Source: an uncultured Clostridia bacterium (lineage in GTDB: Bacteria; Bacillota; Clostridia; TANB77; CAG-508). From it: 64,000 nt of DNA. Below, piece by piece: positions 16,107 through 25,641 of the stretch; position 1 is the first letter of the stretch; each line of letters starts with the position of its first letter. The stretch lies in the NCBI GenBank assembly GCA_934130435.1, contig CAKOYB010000002.1:62001-126000 (forward strand), given 5' to 3'. Below the pieces are notes generated by a model. The model was not told where the DNA came from and made no database searches. It worked only from the letters and a program-made list of their open reading frames with translations. A program made the translations under genes and the position numbers.

Positions 16107-17342
16107 ATGAAAGAAATAGAATTACTTGCTCCAGCAGGTTCATTTGAGAAAGCAAAAATTGCCTTTTTATATGGCGCGGATGCAGTATATATGGGAACAT
16201 CATCTCTTTCATTAAGAAGCAGAGTTCAAGTTGATGACCATGAATTAGAAAAAACAATAAGTTATGCGCATAGTATAGGTAAAAAAGTTTATGCTGCTGT
16301 TAATATTTATGCTTTTGATGATAAGTATGATGAAGTAATAAAACAAGCTAAAAGATTAAATGCGATAAATGTTGATGGTGCAATAATTTCAGATGGTGGT
16401 ATAGTTGAAATATTTAAAAAATATGCTCCAAATGTTGATATTCACATAAGTACTCAAGCTAATATTGTAAGCTATCATAATGCTAATTTCTGGTATAATA
16501 ACGGTGCAAAACGAGTTATATTGGGAAGAGAATTAAATAAAGAACAAATAAAAGAAATAATAGATAAAACACCAAAAGACTTAGAAACAGAAATATTTGT
16601 TCATGGTGCAATATGCTTTGGATATTCTGGAAGGTGCTTCCTAAGTGATTTTTTAGCTTCTAGAAGTGCAAACCTTGGAGATTGTGCCCAAAGTTGTAGA
16701 TGGGCATATAATGTATATGTAGAAGAAAAAAATAATCCCGGTAATCTAATGCCTGTTGATGATGATGAACATGGAACATATATATTTTCTTCTAAAGATT
16801 TATGTTTAATAAAAGAAATACCAGAAATAATCGAAATGGGAGTTAATAGTCTAAAAATAGAAGGAAGGTTAAAAACAGAATATTATTTAGCCTCTGTAAT
16901 TAATACATACAAAGCAGCAATAGATGACTATTTAAATAATCCTAAAGAATATGACTATACAAAATATTTAAAAGAATTAGAGAAAACAAAAACAAGAGGT
17001 TTAACTACTTTTTATTTCAATGATAGAGCAAACAAAGATTTTCAAGAATATGAGGGCAAACAATATAACTTAGAATATGAATTTGGTGGAAAAGTTATAG
17101 AATATTTAGAAGAAAAATCTACAATTGAAATAAGAAATAAATTATCTGTGGGAGATACTTTAGAAATCTTAATACCTGGAACAATAAATAATTATGTATT
17201 TACAATTAATAAATTATGGGATACAGAAACAGAAGAAGAAATACAAACAGTAAATCCAGGTAAATTAGGACAAACAGTAAAATTAAAATTACCAATTAAA
17301 TGCGAAAAAGATTGGATAATAAGAAGAAAAAAGGATAGATAG
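16107..17342 (+). CDS. trhP: U32 family tRNA hydroxylation protein (TrhP/YrrO-like)
   Basis: 411 residues from ATG 16107 (AAAGGA upstream), starting with ELLAPAGSFEKAKIAFLYGADAVYMG, the U32 signature. The HGAICFGYSGRCFLSDF...GDCAQSCRW segment carries the conserved Cys residues. TrhP-type proteins act in prephenate-dependent hydroxylation of U34 in tRNA, giving ho5U, which TrmR methylates. The neighbouring trmR gene fits. Older annotations call this a collagenase or peptidase U32. Confidence 0.88.
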   Translation: MKEIELLAPAGSFEKAKIAFLYGADAVYMGTSSLSLRSRVQVDDHELEKTISYAHSIGKKVYAAVNIYAFDDKYDEVIKQAKRLNAINVDGAIISDGGIVEIFKKYAPNVDIHISTQANIVSYHNANFWYNNGAKRVILGRELNKEQIKEIIDKTPKDLETEIFVHGAICFGYSGRCFLSDFLASRSANLGDCAQSCRWAYNVYVEEKNNPGNLMPVDDDEHGTYIFSSKDLCLIKEIPEIIEMGVNSLKIEGRLKTEYYLASVINTYKAAIDDYLNNPKEYDYTKYLKELEKTKTRGLTTFYFNDRANKDFQEYEGKQYNLEYEFGGKVIEYLEEKSTIEIRNKLSVGDTLEILIPGTINNYVFTINKLWDTETEEEIQTVNPGKLGQTVKLKLPIKCEKDWIIRRKKDR

Positions 17343-17354
17343 AATACTATCCTT

Positions 17355-18158
17355 TTATTTTATACTTTTCCCAATATAATACCCTAATATTAATAATATT
17401 ATTGAAATAAAACTTATGAGGTTAAAAGAATATCCAGGATAAAGGACAAAAATACTTCCTAAACCAAAACCAATTATTCCAAACATTGTTTGAGAGTGAT
17501 AGTTTTCTAATAATATTTGAATTGCCTTCATAAAGATTATTGATCCTATAATAACTCCAATTAGCATTGGGAAGAGAAAAGAAACATTAATGACTGATAT
17601 AGCACTAAGATATGTACTATATACTCCTAAAATCATTAAAATAACAGTACTACTTACACCTGGAATAACAATACCTAAACTCATAGCAAATCCAGCGAAC
17701 ACTAAAAACATTGTACTATACTCATTTGCAATATAATCAGTAGAATAATGTATGTATCTTCCCATTAATATTAAACTAATTCCAATAGAAAAACAAATGA
17801 AAAAACTAAGATAAGTAGAAAAGCGTTTTGAGAAAGTATCTTCTATTGTTGTTTTCTTTATAAGGGTAACTAAGCTTCCTAAAAGCAAACCAATAAAACA
17901 TGATTTTATTTGGACTGGTATTTGGTTAAAACAATATATGATTATCTCACTAAATAGAATTATACCTAATATTGAACCCAAAGCGATAGGAAACAGAAAT
18001 TTTAAGTTTGATCTCACATCTTTAAAAAAGTTTAAGATACTATCTAATAGTTTTTCATATAATCCAGTAATCATACAAATAACACCACTGCTAATACCAG
18101 GAAGAATCGCAGCTGAACCTATAAATATTCCTTTTATAAAATTAACCAATGTTATCAC
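17355..18158 (-). CDS. DUF368 membrane protein, probable undecaprenyl-phosphate transporter (PopT-like)
   Basis: 267 residues with about eight membrane segments. The N-terminal GIFIGSAAILPGISSGVICMITGLYEKLL and the internal repeat GIVIPGVSSTVILMILGVY are the paired DUF368 motifs. Members of this family have been implicated in recycling undecaprenyl phosphate across the membrane. The gene is single, convergent with trhP. Confidence 0.85.
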   Translation of the reverse strand: MITLVNFIKGIFIGSAAILPGISSGVICMITGLYEKLLDSILNFFKDVRSNLKFLFPIALGSILGIILFSEIIIYCFNQIPVQIKSCFIGLLLGSLVTLIKKTTIEDTFSKRFSTYLSFFICFSIGISLILMGRYIHYSTDYIANEYSTMFLVFAGFAMSLGIVIPGVSSTVILMILGVYSTYLSAISVINVSFLFPMLIGVIIGSIIFMKAIQILLENYHSQTMFGIIGFGLGSIFVLYPGYSFNLISFISIILLILGYYIGKSIK

Positions 18159-18245
18159 CCTATAGAATAATATGATAGTTAATAGAAAATAGAATATAAT
18201 CCTAGTAAAATAGCTTACAGCTTTTCGCTATAAGCTATAATTTAA

Positions 18246-18884
18246 CTATTGATTTAATAATGTAAATTTATTTTTATCGACTTTTTTTATAAATCCATCT
18301 TCTTTTAGCATTTTTATTTCTCTCATCATTGCACTTCTATCTATACTTAAAAAATCTGAAAGGTCAGTTAAAGAAAAAGGTAAAGTAAAAGTTTTACTAA
18401 AATTATTTTCTGATAATATTCTAAAATATGATAGTATTTTTTCTCTGATAGTTTTTTTGGATAACAATTCAATTTTCAAATTTAAATCTGAGACTTTTGT
18501 TAAAACTAGTTTAGGAAGTCCTAAAATTAGTTTTTCATGAAATTTACAATTTCTTTTACATTTTTTTTCAAATATATCATAATTGAACATAATAACCTTG
18601 GATTTTTTTCTTGCTTTAACAAATAATTCATTATTTATATTAATCCTATAAAAAACTTCACCAAAGACATCATATTTATTAAATTTTTCAACAATCATTT
18701 GATTTCCATCAAAATCATATCTAATTAAATCTGCGGAGCCATCTAAAAGAATGAATAATAGTTTTCTATTTACTATATATGTGGTTATTATTTCATCCTT
18801 AGAAAATTCTTTAACTTTACACGTTTCGCAATTTAATAAAATTTCATTTGCAAATTCTTGTATATCAAAATTGTTTTTATTCAT
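18246..18884 (-). CDS. Crp/Fnr-family transcription regulator
   Basis: 212 residues from ATG 18884 (GGAGAATTAATC upstream); the longer frame upstream is unlikely. An N-terminal cyclic-nucleotide-type beta barrel (about 20-120) is followed by a helix-turn-helix (LTDLSDFLSIDRSAMMREIKML, about 170-190). Cys clusters CETC near residue 20 and KCKRNC near 115 could hold a metal or FeS centre. It faces nrdDG, and palindromes with a TGTTGCA half-site sit before both genes, so it probably controls nrdDG and itself in response to redox state. Confidence 0.82.
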   Translation of the reverse strand: MNKNNFDIQEFANEILLNCETCKVKEFSKDEIITTYIVNRKLLFILLDGSADLIRYDFDGNQMIVEKFNKYDVFGEVFYRININNELFVKARKKSKVIMFNYDIFEKKCKRNCKFHEKLILGLPKLVLTKVSDLNLKIELLSKKTIREKILSYFRILSENNFSKTFTLPFSLTDLSDFLSIDRSAMMREIKMLKEDGFIKKVDKNKFTLLNQ

Positions 18885-18933
18885 GATTAATTCTCCAAAT
18901 CTAAAAATGATTAAAAACATTATATAGTAAAAA

Positions 18934-18949
18934 TGTTGCATTTGCAACA
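18934..18949. promoter_or_regulatory. Palindromic operator TGTTGCA-TT-TGCAACA
   Basis: Seven-base arms about 50 bases upstream of the Crp/Fnr-type gene start. It shares the TTGCA core with the nrdD-side palindrome, suggesting autoregulation. Confidence 0.6.
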
Positions 18950-19120
18950 AGAATACATAAAAAATGAAAAAACATTTATTTACAACATCAATAAATAGTT
19001 GATAATACATAACTTTAAAATCAGAATGTATTTAATATAAATACTATTTTTTTGTAATAAAAATGTAATAAATCTACTAACCTTAGAAAAAAGCTAATAA
19101 TATATATTAAAAATAAAAAA

Positions 19121-19154
19121 ACAAAGTATTGTTGCAAATGCAACAATACTTTGT
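19121..19154. promoter_or_regulatory. 34-base palindromic operator upstream of nrdD
   Basis: Perfect 16-base arms ACAAAGTATTGTTGCA / TGCAACAATACTTTGT around AA. With -10 TATAAT at 19167-19172 the palindrome centre falls at about -41.5, the class II activator position for Crp/Fnr proteins. The rest of the 328-base intergenic region shows nothing else I can name. Confidence 0.65.
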
Positions 19155-19212
19155 TTTCATTTATGATATAATTCAATCAAGTTAAGTAAGAAAACAAGGG
19201 GGAGCAATAGAA

Positions 19213-21372
19213 ATGATGAAGATAGTTAAAAGAGACGGAACAATAGTTGACTATGATCCAGAAAAAATTAGAGTAGCAATTAGTAAAGCAAATAAAGAGG
19301 TACAAACTAAAGATATGATATCAGAGAAAGAGATTGAAGATATCATAAAATATATAGAGAGTTTAAGAAAAAAGAGAATTCTTGTAGAGGATATACAAGA
19401 TATTATTGAGCAAAAACTTATGGAAGCAGATAAATATGACTTAGCTAAAAAGTATATTACATATAGATATACTAGAGAACTTGTAAGAAAAGCTAATACG
19501 ACAGACCAATCTATTAAAGAGCTTATAGATGGAGAGAGCGAATATTGGAATAGTGAAAATTCAAATAAAAATGCAAAGGTTGTAACAACACAAAGAGACT
19601 ATTTGGCAGGAATTACAAGTACTGATATAACAAGAAGATTTTTACTACCTGAAGATATTGTAAAGGCTCATGATGAAGGAATTATACATTTTCATGATGC
19701 TGACTATTTTGCACAAAATGCATTGCATAATTGTGATTTAATAAATCTTGAAGATATGCTACAAAATGGAACAAATATTAATGGTGTAATGATCGAAAAA
19801 CCTCATAGATTTTTAACTGCTATGACAATTGCCACTCAAATAATAACTGCTGTTACTTCAAGCCAGTATGGTGGCGCTACTGTTACGATGACTCATTTAG
19901 CCCCTTTTGTAAGAGATAGTTACAAAAGATTCTTAGAAAGATATAAAAACAGAGGATTATCTAAAGAACAATGTGAAAAATTTGCGAAGGAAGACTTATC
20001 AAAGGAAATTAAAGATGGAGTTCAAACATTCCAGTATCAGATAAATTCAATGACAACTACAAATGGACAATCTCCTTTTCTAAGTGTATGTTTATATTTA
20101 GGTGAGACAAGCGAATATAAAGAAGAACTAGCAATGATAATCGAAGAAATTTTAAAACAAAGAATTGAGGGAATGAAGAATGAAAAAGGAGTTTATATTA
20201 CTCCAGCTTTTCCAAAGCTTTTGTATGTTTTAGAAGAAGATAATATAAAAGAAGGCAGTAAATATTGGTACTTAACTGAACTTGCTGCTAAGTGTACTGC
20301 AAAACGTATGGTACCAGATTATATTTCAGAAAAGAAAATGCTAGAATATAAAGTTGATAAGAATGGAAATGGAAATTGCTATCCTTGTATGGGATGCCGT
20401 TCATTTTTAACACCTTATGTTGATCCAAAGACTAATAAACCTAAATATTATGGAAGGTTTAACCAGGGAGTTGTTACAATTAATTTAGTTGATGTAGCAT
20501 TGTCCTCAGGAAAGGATAAAGAAATATTCTGGAAAATCTATGAAGAAAGATTAGAATTATGTCATAGAGCATTACAAAAAAGACATGAAAGATTAAGCAA
20601 AGCAACTAGTGACGTAGCACCAATACTATGGCAACATGGAGCTTTAGCAAGATTAGGAAAAGGCGAAAGCATTCATGATTTGCTACATGGTGGATATTCA
20701 ACAATTTCTCTTGGATATGCTGGATTATATGAATGTGTAAAGTATATGACAGGTAAAAGCCATACTGATAATGGAGTTGGAAAAGAATTTGCGATTGAAG
20801 TTATGAAGAAACTTAATGACAAATGCAAAGCTTGGAAAGAGGCAGAAAATATAGATTATAGTGTATATGGAACACCAATAGAATCAACAACATATAAGTT
20901 TGCTAAATGTTTAAAAGAAAGATTTGGCGTCATAAAAGGAATTACAGATAAGAATTATATTACTAATTCATATCATGTTCCAGTTTTTGAAGAAATAGAT
21001 GCATTTTCAAAGTTAAAATTAGAAAGTGAATTCCAAAGATTAAGTCCAGGTGGAGCAATTTCATATGTTGAAACACCAAATTTACAAAATAATTTGGAAG
21101 TTGTAATCCAAATAATTAAATTTATATATGATAACATAATGTATGCTGAATTAAATACTAAATCAGATTATTGCCAAAAATGTGGTTACGATGGTGAAAT
21201 ATTAATTAATGATGATTTAGAATGGTATTGCCCAAACTGTGGAAATAAGGATCATTCTACTTTAAATGTTGCAAGGAGAACTTGTGGATACATTGGAAGC
21301 AACTTTTGGAACAAAGGTAGAACACAAGAAATAAAAGAAAGAGTTTTACATATTGATAATAAAGATGATTAG
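19213..21372 (+). CDS. nrdD: Anaerobic ribonucleoside-triphosphate reductase, catalytic subunit
   Basis: 719-residue glycyl-radical enzyme reducing NTPs to dNTPs without oxygen. N-terminal ATP-cone (KIVKRDGTIVDYDPEKIRVAI, about 1-90), active-site Cys regions (HNCDLINLEDML, CYPCMGCRSFL), a C-terminal zinc site CQKCG...CPNCG, and the glycyl-radical loop RTCGYIGSNFWNKGR with the radical Gly near 692. AGGGGGAG precedes the start. It is followed by its activase nrdG. The palindrome before the promoter suggests control by the divergent Crp/Fnr protein. Confidence 0.96.
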   Translation: MMKIVKRDGTIVDYDPEKIRVAISKANKEVQTKDMISEKEIEDIIKYIESLRKKRILVEDIQDIIEQKLMEADKYDLAKKYITYRYTRELVRKANTTDQSIKELIDGESEYWNSENSNKNAKVVTTQRDYLAGITSTDITRRFLLPEDIVKAHDEGIIHFHDADYFAQNALHNCDLINLEDMLQNGTNINGVMIEKPHRFLTAMTIATQIITAVTSSQYGGATVTMTHLAPFVRDSYKRFLERYKNRGLSKEQCEKFAKEDLSKEIKDGVQTFQYQINSMTTTNGQSPFLSVCLYLGETSEYKEELAMIIEEILKQRIEGMKNEKGVYITPAFPKLLYVLEEDNIKEGSKYWYLTELAAKCTAKRMVPDYISEKKMLEYKVDKNGNGNCYPCMGCRSFLTPYVDPKTNKPKYYGRFNQGVVTINLVDVALSSGKDKEIFWKIYEERLELCHRALQKRHERLSKATSDVAPILWQHGALARLGKGESIHDLLHGGYSTISLGYAGLYECVKYMTGKSHTDNGVGKEFAIEVMKKLNDKCKAWKEAENIDYSVYGTPIESTTYKFAKCLKERFGVIKGITDKNYITNSYHVPVFEEIDAFSKLKLESEFQRLSPGGAISYVETPNLQNNLEVVIQIIKFIYDNIMYAELNTKSDYCQKCGYDGEILINDDLEWYCPNCGNKDHSTLNVARRTCGYIGSNFWNKGRTQEIKERVLHIDNKDD

Positions 21373-21419
21373 AAAGTATTTATATATGGATTAATTAAAA
21401 AATAGGAGATAAGAAAGAT

Positions 21420-21914
21420 ATGCGCTATAACAAAATTAGAAAAATGGATATATCAGATGGACCTGGGGTAAGAGTTTCAATATTCACACAAGGATGTAGC
21501 TTTAATTGTAAAAATTGCTTTAACAAAGAAACACATGATTTTAATGGAGGAAAAGAATTTAATGATGAAACTTTAAACCATATACTAGATTTATGCTCTA
21601 ATGAACATATAGAGGGATTATCTATTCTAGGCGGAGAACCAATGCATCCAAATAATATTGAAGGAACTACTAAACTTGCGAAAGCATTTAAAGAAAAATA
21701 TCCAAATAAATCATTATGGGCATGGTCTGGATACTCATTTGATAATGATTTAAAAAATAAAGAAATTGCTAAATATCTTGACGTTATTGTTGATGGAAGA
21801 TATGAAGATAATCTAAAGAATCCAACACTAAAATGGAAAGGATCTGAAAACCAAAGAGTTATTGATGTAAAGAAAAGCTTAGCAGATTCTAAAATTGTGT
21901 TATTTGATGATTAA
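21420..21914 (+). CDS. nrdG: Anaerobic ribonucleotide reductase activating protein
   Basis: 164-residue radical SAM activase that makes the glycyl radical on NrdD. The CxxxCxxC cluster motif is seen in GCSFNCKNCFN (about 20-27), with LGGEP for SAM binding. AGGAGATAAG precedes ATG 21420. Co-transcribed with nrdD. Confidence 0.95.
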   Translation: MRYNKIRKMDISDGPGVRVSIFTQGCSFNCKNCFNKETHDFNGGKEFNDETLNHILDLCSNEHIEGLSILGGEPMHPNNIEGTTKLAKAFKEKYPNKSLWAWSGYSFDNDLKNKEIAKYLDVIVDGRYEDNLKNPTLKWKGSENQRVIDVKKSLADSKIVLFDD

Positions 21915-21984
21915 TATGTATTTAAGAGCTGCGTTTATAAGTAGCTCTTTTATTTCTAAATTAATGAGAGGAAGAATTGGTAAC

Positions 21985-23931
21985 TTGAAAGTAATAAAAA
22001 GAGATGGTAGAGCAGTAGATTATGACAGACAAAAAATAATTGTAGCAATAGGAAAAGCAAATAGAGAAGTGGCAGAAAACGAAGTTGCACAAAAAGAAGA
22101 TATTGAAAAAATTATAAAATATATTGAATCATTAGACAAAAAAAGAATTTTGGTAGAAGACATACAGGATATAATTGAACAGAAACTAATGGAACTGAAA
22201 AAATATAATTTAGCTAAAAAGTACATTGTATATAGATATACTCGTGCACTGGTAAGAAAACAAAATACAACTGATGAAACAATACTAGGATTAATAAGAA
22301 ATAAAAATGAAGAAACTTTAAATGAAAATATTGATAATAAATTATACTTAGCTTCTGTACAAAGAAATTATATAGCTGGAGAAGTTTCAAAAGACTTAAC
22401 GAAAAGGCTATTACTACCAGAGAAAATCACTAAAGCAGATCAAGATGGAATATTACATTTTCATGCTTCAGAGTACTTTATACAACCTATTTTTGATGGA
22501 TGCATAGTAGATATTGAAGATATGCTTAAAAATGGAACAGAAATAAATGGAAAAAGCATTGAATCACCAAAAAGCTTTAGAGTAGCATGTATATTATTAA
22601 CTCAGATTATAACTGCAATTGGATGTAATCAATACGGTGGACAAGGGATAAATATAAGTTGTTTGGGAAAATATGCAGAAAAAAGCCTTAAAAACTACAA
22701 AGGAATGTTAGAAGACAAATATAAAGAAAAGATAGATAAAAGTGTTATAGATGAAATTGCAAGAGACATGTTAAAGGAAGAGATCAAATCAGGAGTACAA
22801 ACAATTTTCTATCAAATAAATACCTCAAGTGATATAAGAGGTAAAACGCCAAATGCCACTATGTTGCTGTATCTAGATGATAATGATAAATATATAAAAG
22901 AAAATTCAATAATTATTGAAGAGATTTTAAAACAAAAGTATCACGAAGTAAGAAGTAAACACAACAGTTATCTTAATTTTGAATTTCCACAATTAGTGTA
23001 TGTATTAAGCTCAAATAATAATTTAAATGGTGGAACATATGATTATATAACTAGACTAGCAATTAAATGTACAAGATGTAATGCTAAGATAGAATATATA
23101 TCAGAAAAATTAATGAAAAAGGTATATGGAAGTGTATTTTCACCTTTTGGAGAGGGAATTTTAATGCCACCATGGAATGATAACAATGATAGATATAAGT
23201 TTGAAGGAAGATTTAATCAAGGAACAATAACAATAAATTTGCCTCAAATTGCACTTGCTGTTGATGGAGATAAAGATATGTTTTGGAAAGAACTGGATAA
23301 CAGACTGGATATATGCAAAGATGCGTTGATGTGTAGACATTATGCACTAATGGAAACAATTCCAGATATTAGTCCGATACATTGGAAGAATGGTGCCATA
23401 TCAAGAATAACCACAGAAAAAAATATAAATAGATATTTAAAAGATGGATATTCAACATTAGCTTTAGGATATTTAGGAATTTATGAAGTATCAAAAATAA
23501 TGGAAAAAAGCCAACAATTCGATAGTACATGTTATAGTTTTGCTAAAAAACTTTTAGAAATATTAAATAATTGTATTGATAAATGGAAATCAGAAACCGG
23601 ACTGGAATTTATGCTTTTGGGAATATTTGATAAAATGATACAATCAAAATTTCTCAAGATTGATAAAGAAAAATTTGGAACAGTTAATGGAATAACAGAC
23701 CAAATGAGCTATACACCTTCATATCAAATAAATGTAGGTCAAGATGACATAGAAAACGTTTACAAAAAAATTGAAATTGAAGAATGTTTTCAGAAAATGA
23801 CAAGAGGTGGTGGAGCCTTGTATATAGATATACCTGATAAAATGGACAATGAACATGATATTGAAGAATTGATAAAATATATTTCAAATAATGTTTTATA
23901 TTCTAAGATTAATAGAAAAGGAGAAAACTAA
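21985..23931 (+). CDS. NrdD-like paralogue lacking the catalytic Cys and the glycyl-radical domain
   Basis: About 648 residues, homologous to NrdD along its whole length from the ATP-cone (KVIKRDGRAVDYDRQKIIVAI) to MTRGGGALYIDIP, but it stops just before the zinc site and glycyl-radical loop. Where NrdD has NCYPCMGCRSFL this protein has VFSPFGEGILMPPW, so the second active-site Cys region is gone too. It cannot be an ordinary reductase; the retained ATP-cone suggests a regulatory or structural role, or decay. TTG 21985 matches the NrdD start and follows GAGAGGAAG; ATG 21964 is the alternative. The ORF is intact, arguing against a pseudogene. Confidence 0.75.
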   Translation: MKVIKRDGRAVDYDRQKIIVAIGKANREVAENEVAQKEDIEKIIKYIESLDKKRILVEDIQDIIEQKLMELKKYNLAKKYIVYRYTRALVRKQNTTDETILGLIRNKNEETLNENIDNKLYLASVQRNYIAGEVSKDLTKRLLLPEKITKADQDGILHFHASEYFIQPIFDGCIVDIEDMLKNGTEINGKSIESPKSFRVACILLTQIITAIGCNQYGGQGINISCLGKYAEKSLKNYKGMLEDKYKEKIDKSVIDEIARDMLKEEIKSGVQTIFYQINTSSDIRGKTPNATMLLYLDDNDKYIKENSIIIEEILKQKYHEVRSKHNSYLNFEFPQLVYVLSSNNNLNGGTYDYITRLAIKCTRCNAKIEYISEKLMKKVYGSVFSPFGEGILMPPWNDNNDRYKFEGRFNQGTITINLPQIALAVDGDKDMFWKELDNRLDICKDALMCRHYALMETIPDISPIHWKNGAISRITTEKNINRYLKDGYSTLALGYLGIYEVSKIMEKSQQFDSTCYSFAKKLLEILNNCIDKWKSETGLEFMLLGIFDKMIQSKFLKIDKEKFGTVNGITDQMSYTPSYQINVGQDDIENVYKKIEIEECFQKMTRGGGALYIDIPDKMDNEHDIEELIKYISNNVLYSKINRKGEN

Positions 23932-25551
23932 TGGAAAGAATAAAGAAAAAAATTAAAAATTTAAAAAAAATTACCAATACATTATTCTCAAAATTTCCAG
24001 TTACTTTAATAATTATTATTTTAACAACAATTATAGTTGGATTTACAATAGGCTCTGAAATTTGTGACTCTAAATATTTTTCAAAAGTGTTAATATTTTT
24101 AGTAACTTTCGGAATAGGGACATTCTTTATTGAAACTAAGTTTAGAGAAAAGAAAAATATTATATTTTATTACGTTGTTGCAGGAGTTATATCTGGAATA
24201 TTTACATATCTTTTAAATGATGATATAAACAGTTTTATATTCAAGCTATATGTGTGCTACATATTTTCTATTATTGCTATGTCTATATACTTTATTTATA
24301 AAGGCAGTAATGTCAGTTTTGAAAAATATGTAACAAATATAGCTGTAAATATATTTAAATTTTCAATAGTGTATGGATTATTAGCTATTGGATTACTTTT
24401 AATTAGTTTAGTATTTATCTTTTTAATACTAAATGTAACCAAAACTTCATTTATAGTTAATATTCAAATTTTAGTATTAGGTTTATTTTATATTCCAAGT
24501 ATTTTATATTCATTATGTACTATAGTAGAAATTAAAAGTAAATTTATAAAAGCTATTATAAAAAATGTTTTAGATATTCTAATTATAGTTGCATTTGCAA
24601 TTATATATTTGTATATAGTAAAAATAATAATATTAAGAAATATGCCATCTAATCAAATTTATAGAATCACAGCTGTGCTATTTACTATAGGATTACCTAT
24701 ATGGACAATGTCAATCTACTTAAATGAAGATAATTTAATAGATAAAATAAATGAAAAATTACCAGTTTTATTTATACCATTTATATTTCTACAAATATAT
24801 ACAATAAGCATAAGAATTATAAATTATGGACTTACAGAAGCAAGGTATTTATGTGTAATATTTGTAGTATTTGAAGCAATATATATTACTTTATATCTAA
24901 CTGCAAGAGAGAAAATTTATAAAATAATTCCTATATCAGTTATTCTTATTGTAATTTCATTAATAGTTCCAGTTATTAATATGAATGATTTATCCAAAAT
25001 TAGTCAGGTAAATAATCTAAAACTAATACAAAAAAACGAAGACTTAAATGATGAAGAAATATCAAAAATAATAGGTGCTTATGAGTATTTAAATAAAGCT
25101 GATATTTCTAAAAATGTAATAACACAAAATGAAATAAATAAAATACAAGAATATATTAATGACAGTGATAACAAATATATTTCTAAAAGTGAATATAAAA
25201 TTTTAAACTATAAGTCTAATGAAACAGATTTAAACATTGAAGGATATAAAAAAATTTCAAACATAAGTGTACGGAACTAGCTATAACTTTGCTCAAAGTA
25301 TTGATAAAGTGTTTAAAAATTTAGAAATAAATAAAAGTGACAGTGATGAAAGTATCAACTTAGACTTATCTGAAGTGATAAAAAATTATATAAAAAATAA
25401 AGACAATATAGATGAATACGTTAAAGAAAATAATGAATTTATAATTAATGATTTACAAAAGATAATAATAAAAAATATATATATTGACTATTCAAAAGAG
25501 AATAATATGGTTGAAATGTTTAGTATAGATATGTATCTATTAGAAAAATAA
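23931..25551 (+). CDS. DUF4153-like multi-pass membrane protein, read through a +1 shift at CGG
   Basis: Merged length about 539 residues: some 12 hydrophobic segments to about residue 360, then a soluble region. The first frame ends VRN-stop at 25280 after CGG at codon 448; skipping C25272 gives SVGTSYNFAQSIDKVF and continues 92 residues to 25551. ATG 23931 overlaps the stop of the NrdD paralogue, so the genes are coupled. DUF4153 assignment rests on general layout; function unknown. Confidence 0.65.
25272..25275 (+). other. Candidate +1 frameshift site, CGG-A (DUF4153-like gene)
   Basis: GTA-CGG-AAC-TAG in the first frame; omitting C25272 gives GTA-GGA-ACT-AGC and a further 92 codons. The heptamer GTACGGA is the same as in spoIIM. 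Confidence 0.65.
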
Positions 25552-25568
25552 AAGGCAAATGTAAATGA

Positions 25569-25602
25569 AAAAGGAGATAATTGTTGATAATTCTCTCCTT
25601 TT
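25569..25602 (+). terminator. Terminator after the DUF4153-like gene
   Basis: AAAAGGAGA / TCTCCTTTT stem. Confidence 0.7.
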
Positions 25603-25641
25603 ATGCTATTATAGATAACAAATTAAAAGAGGAAAATTAAA

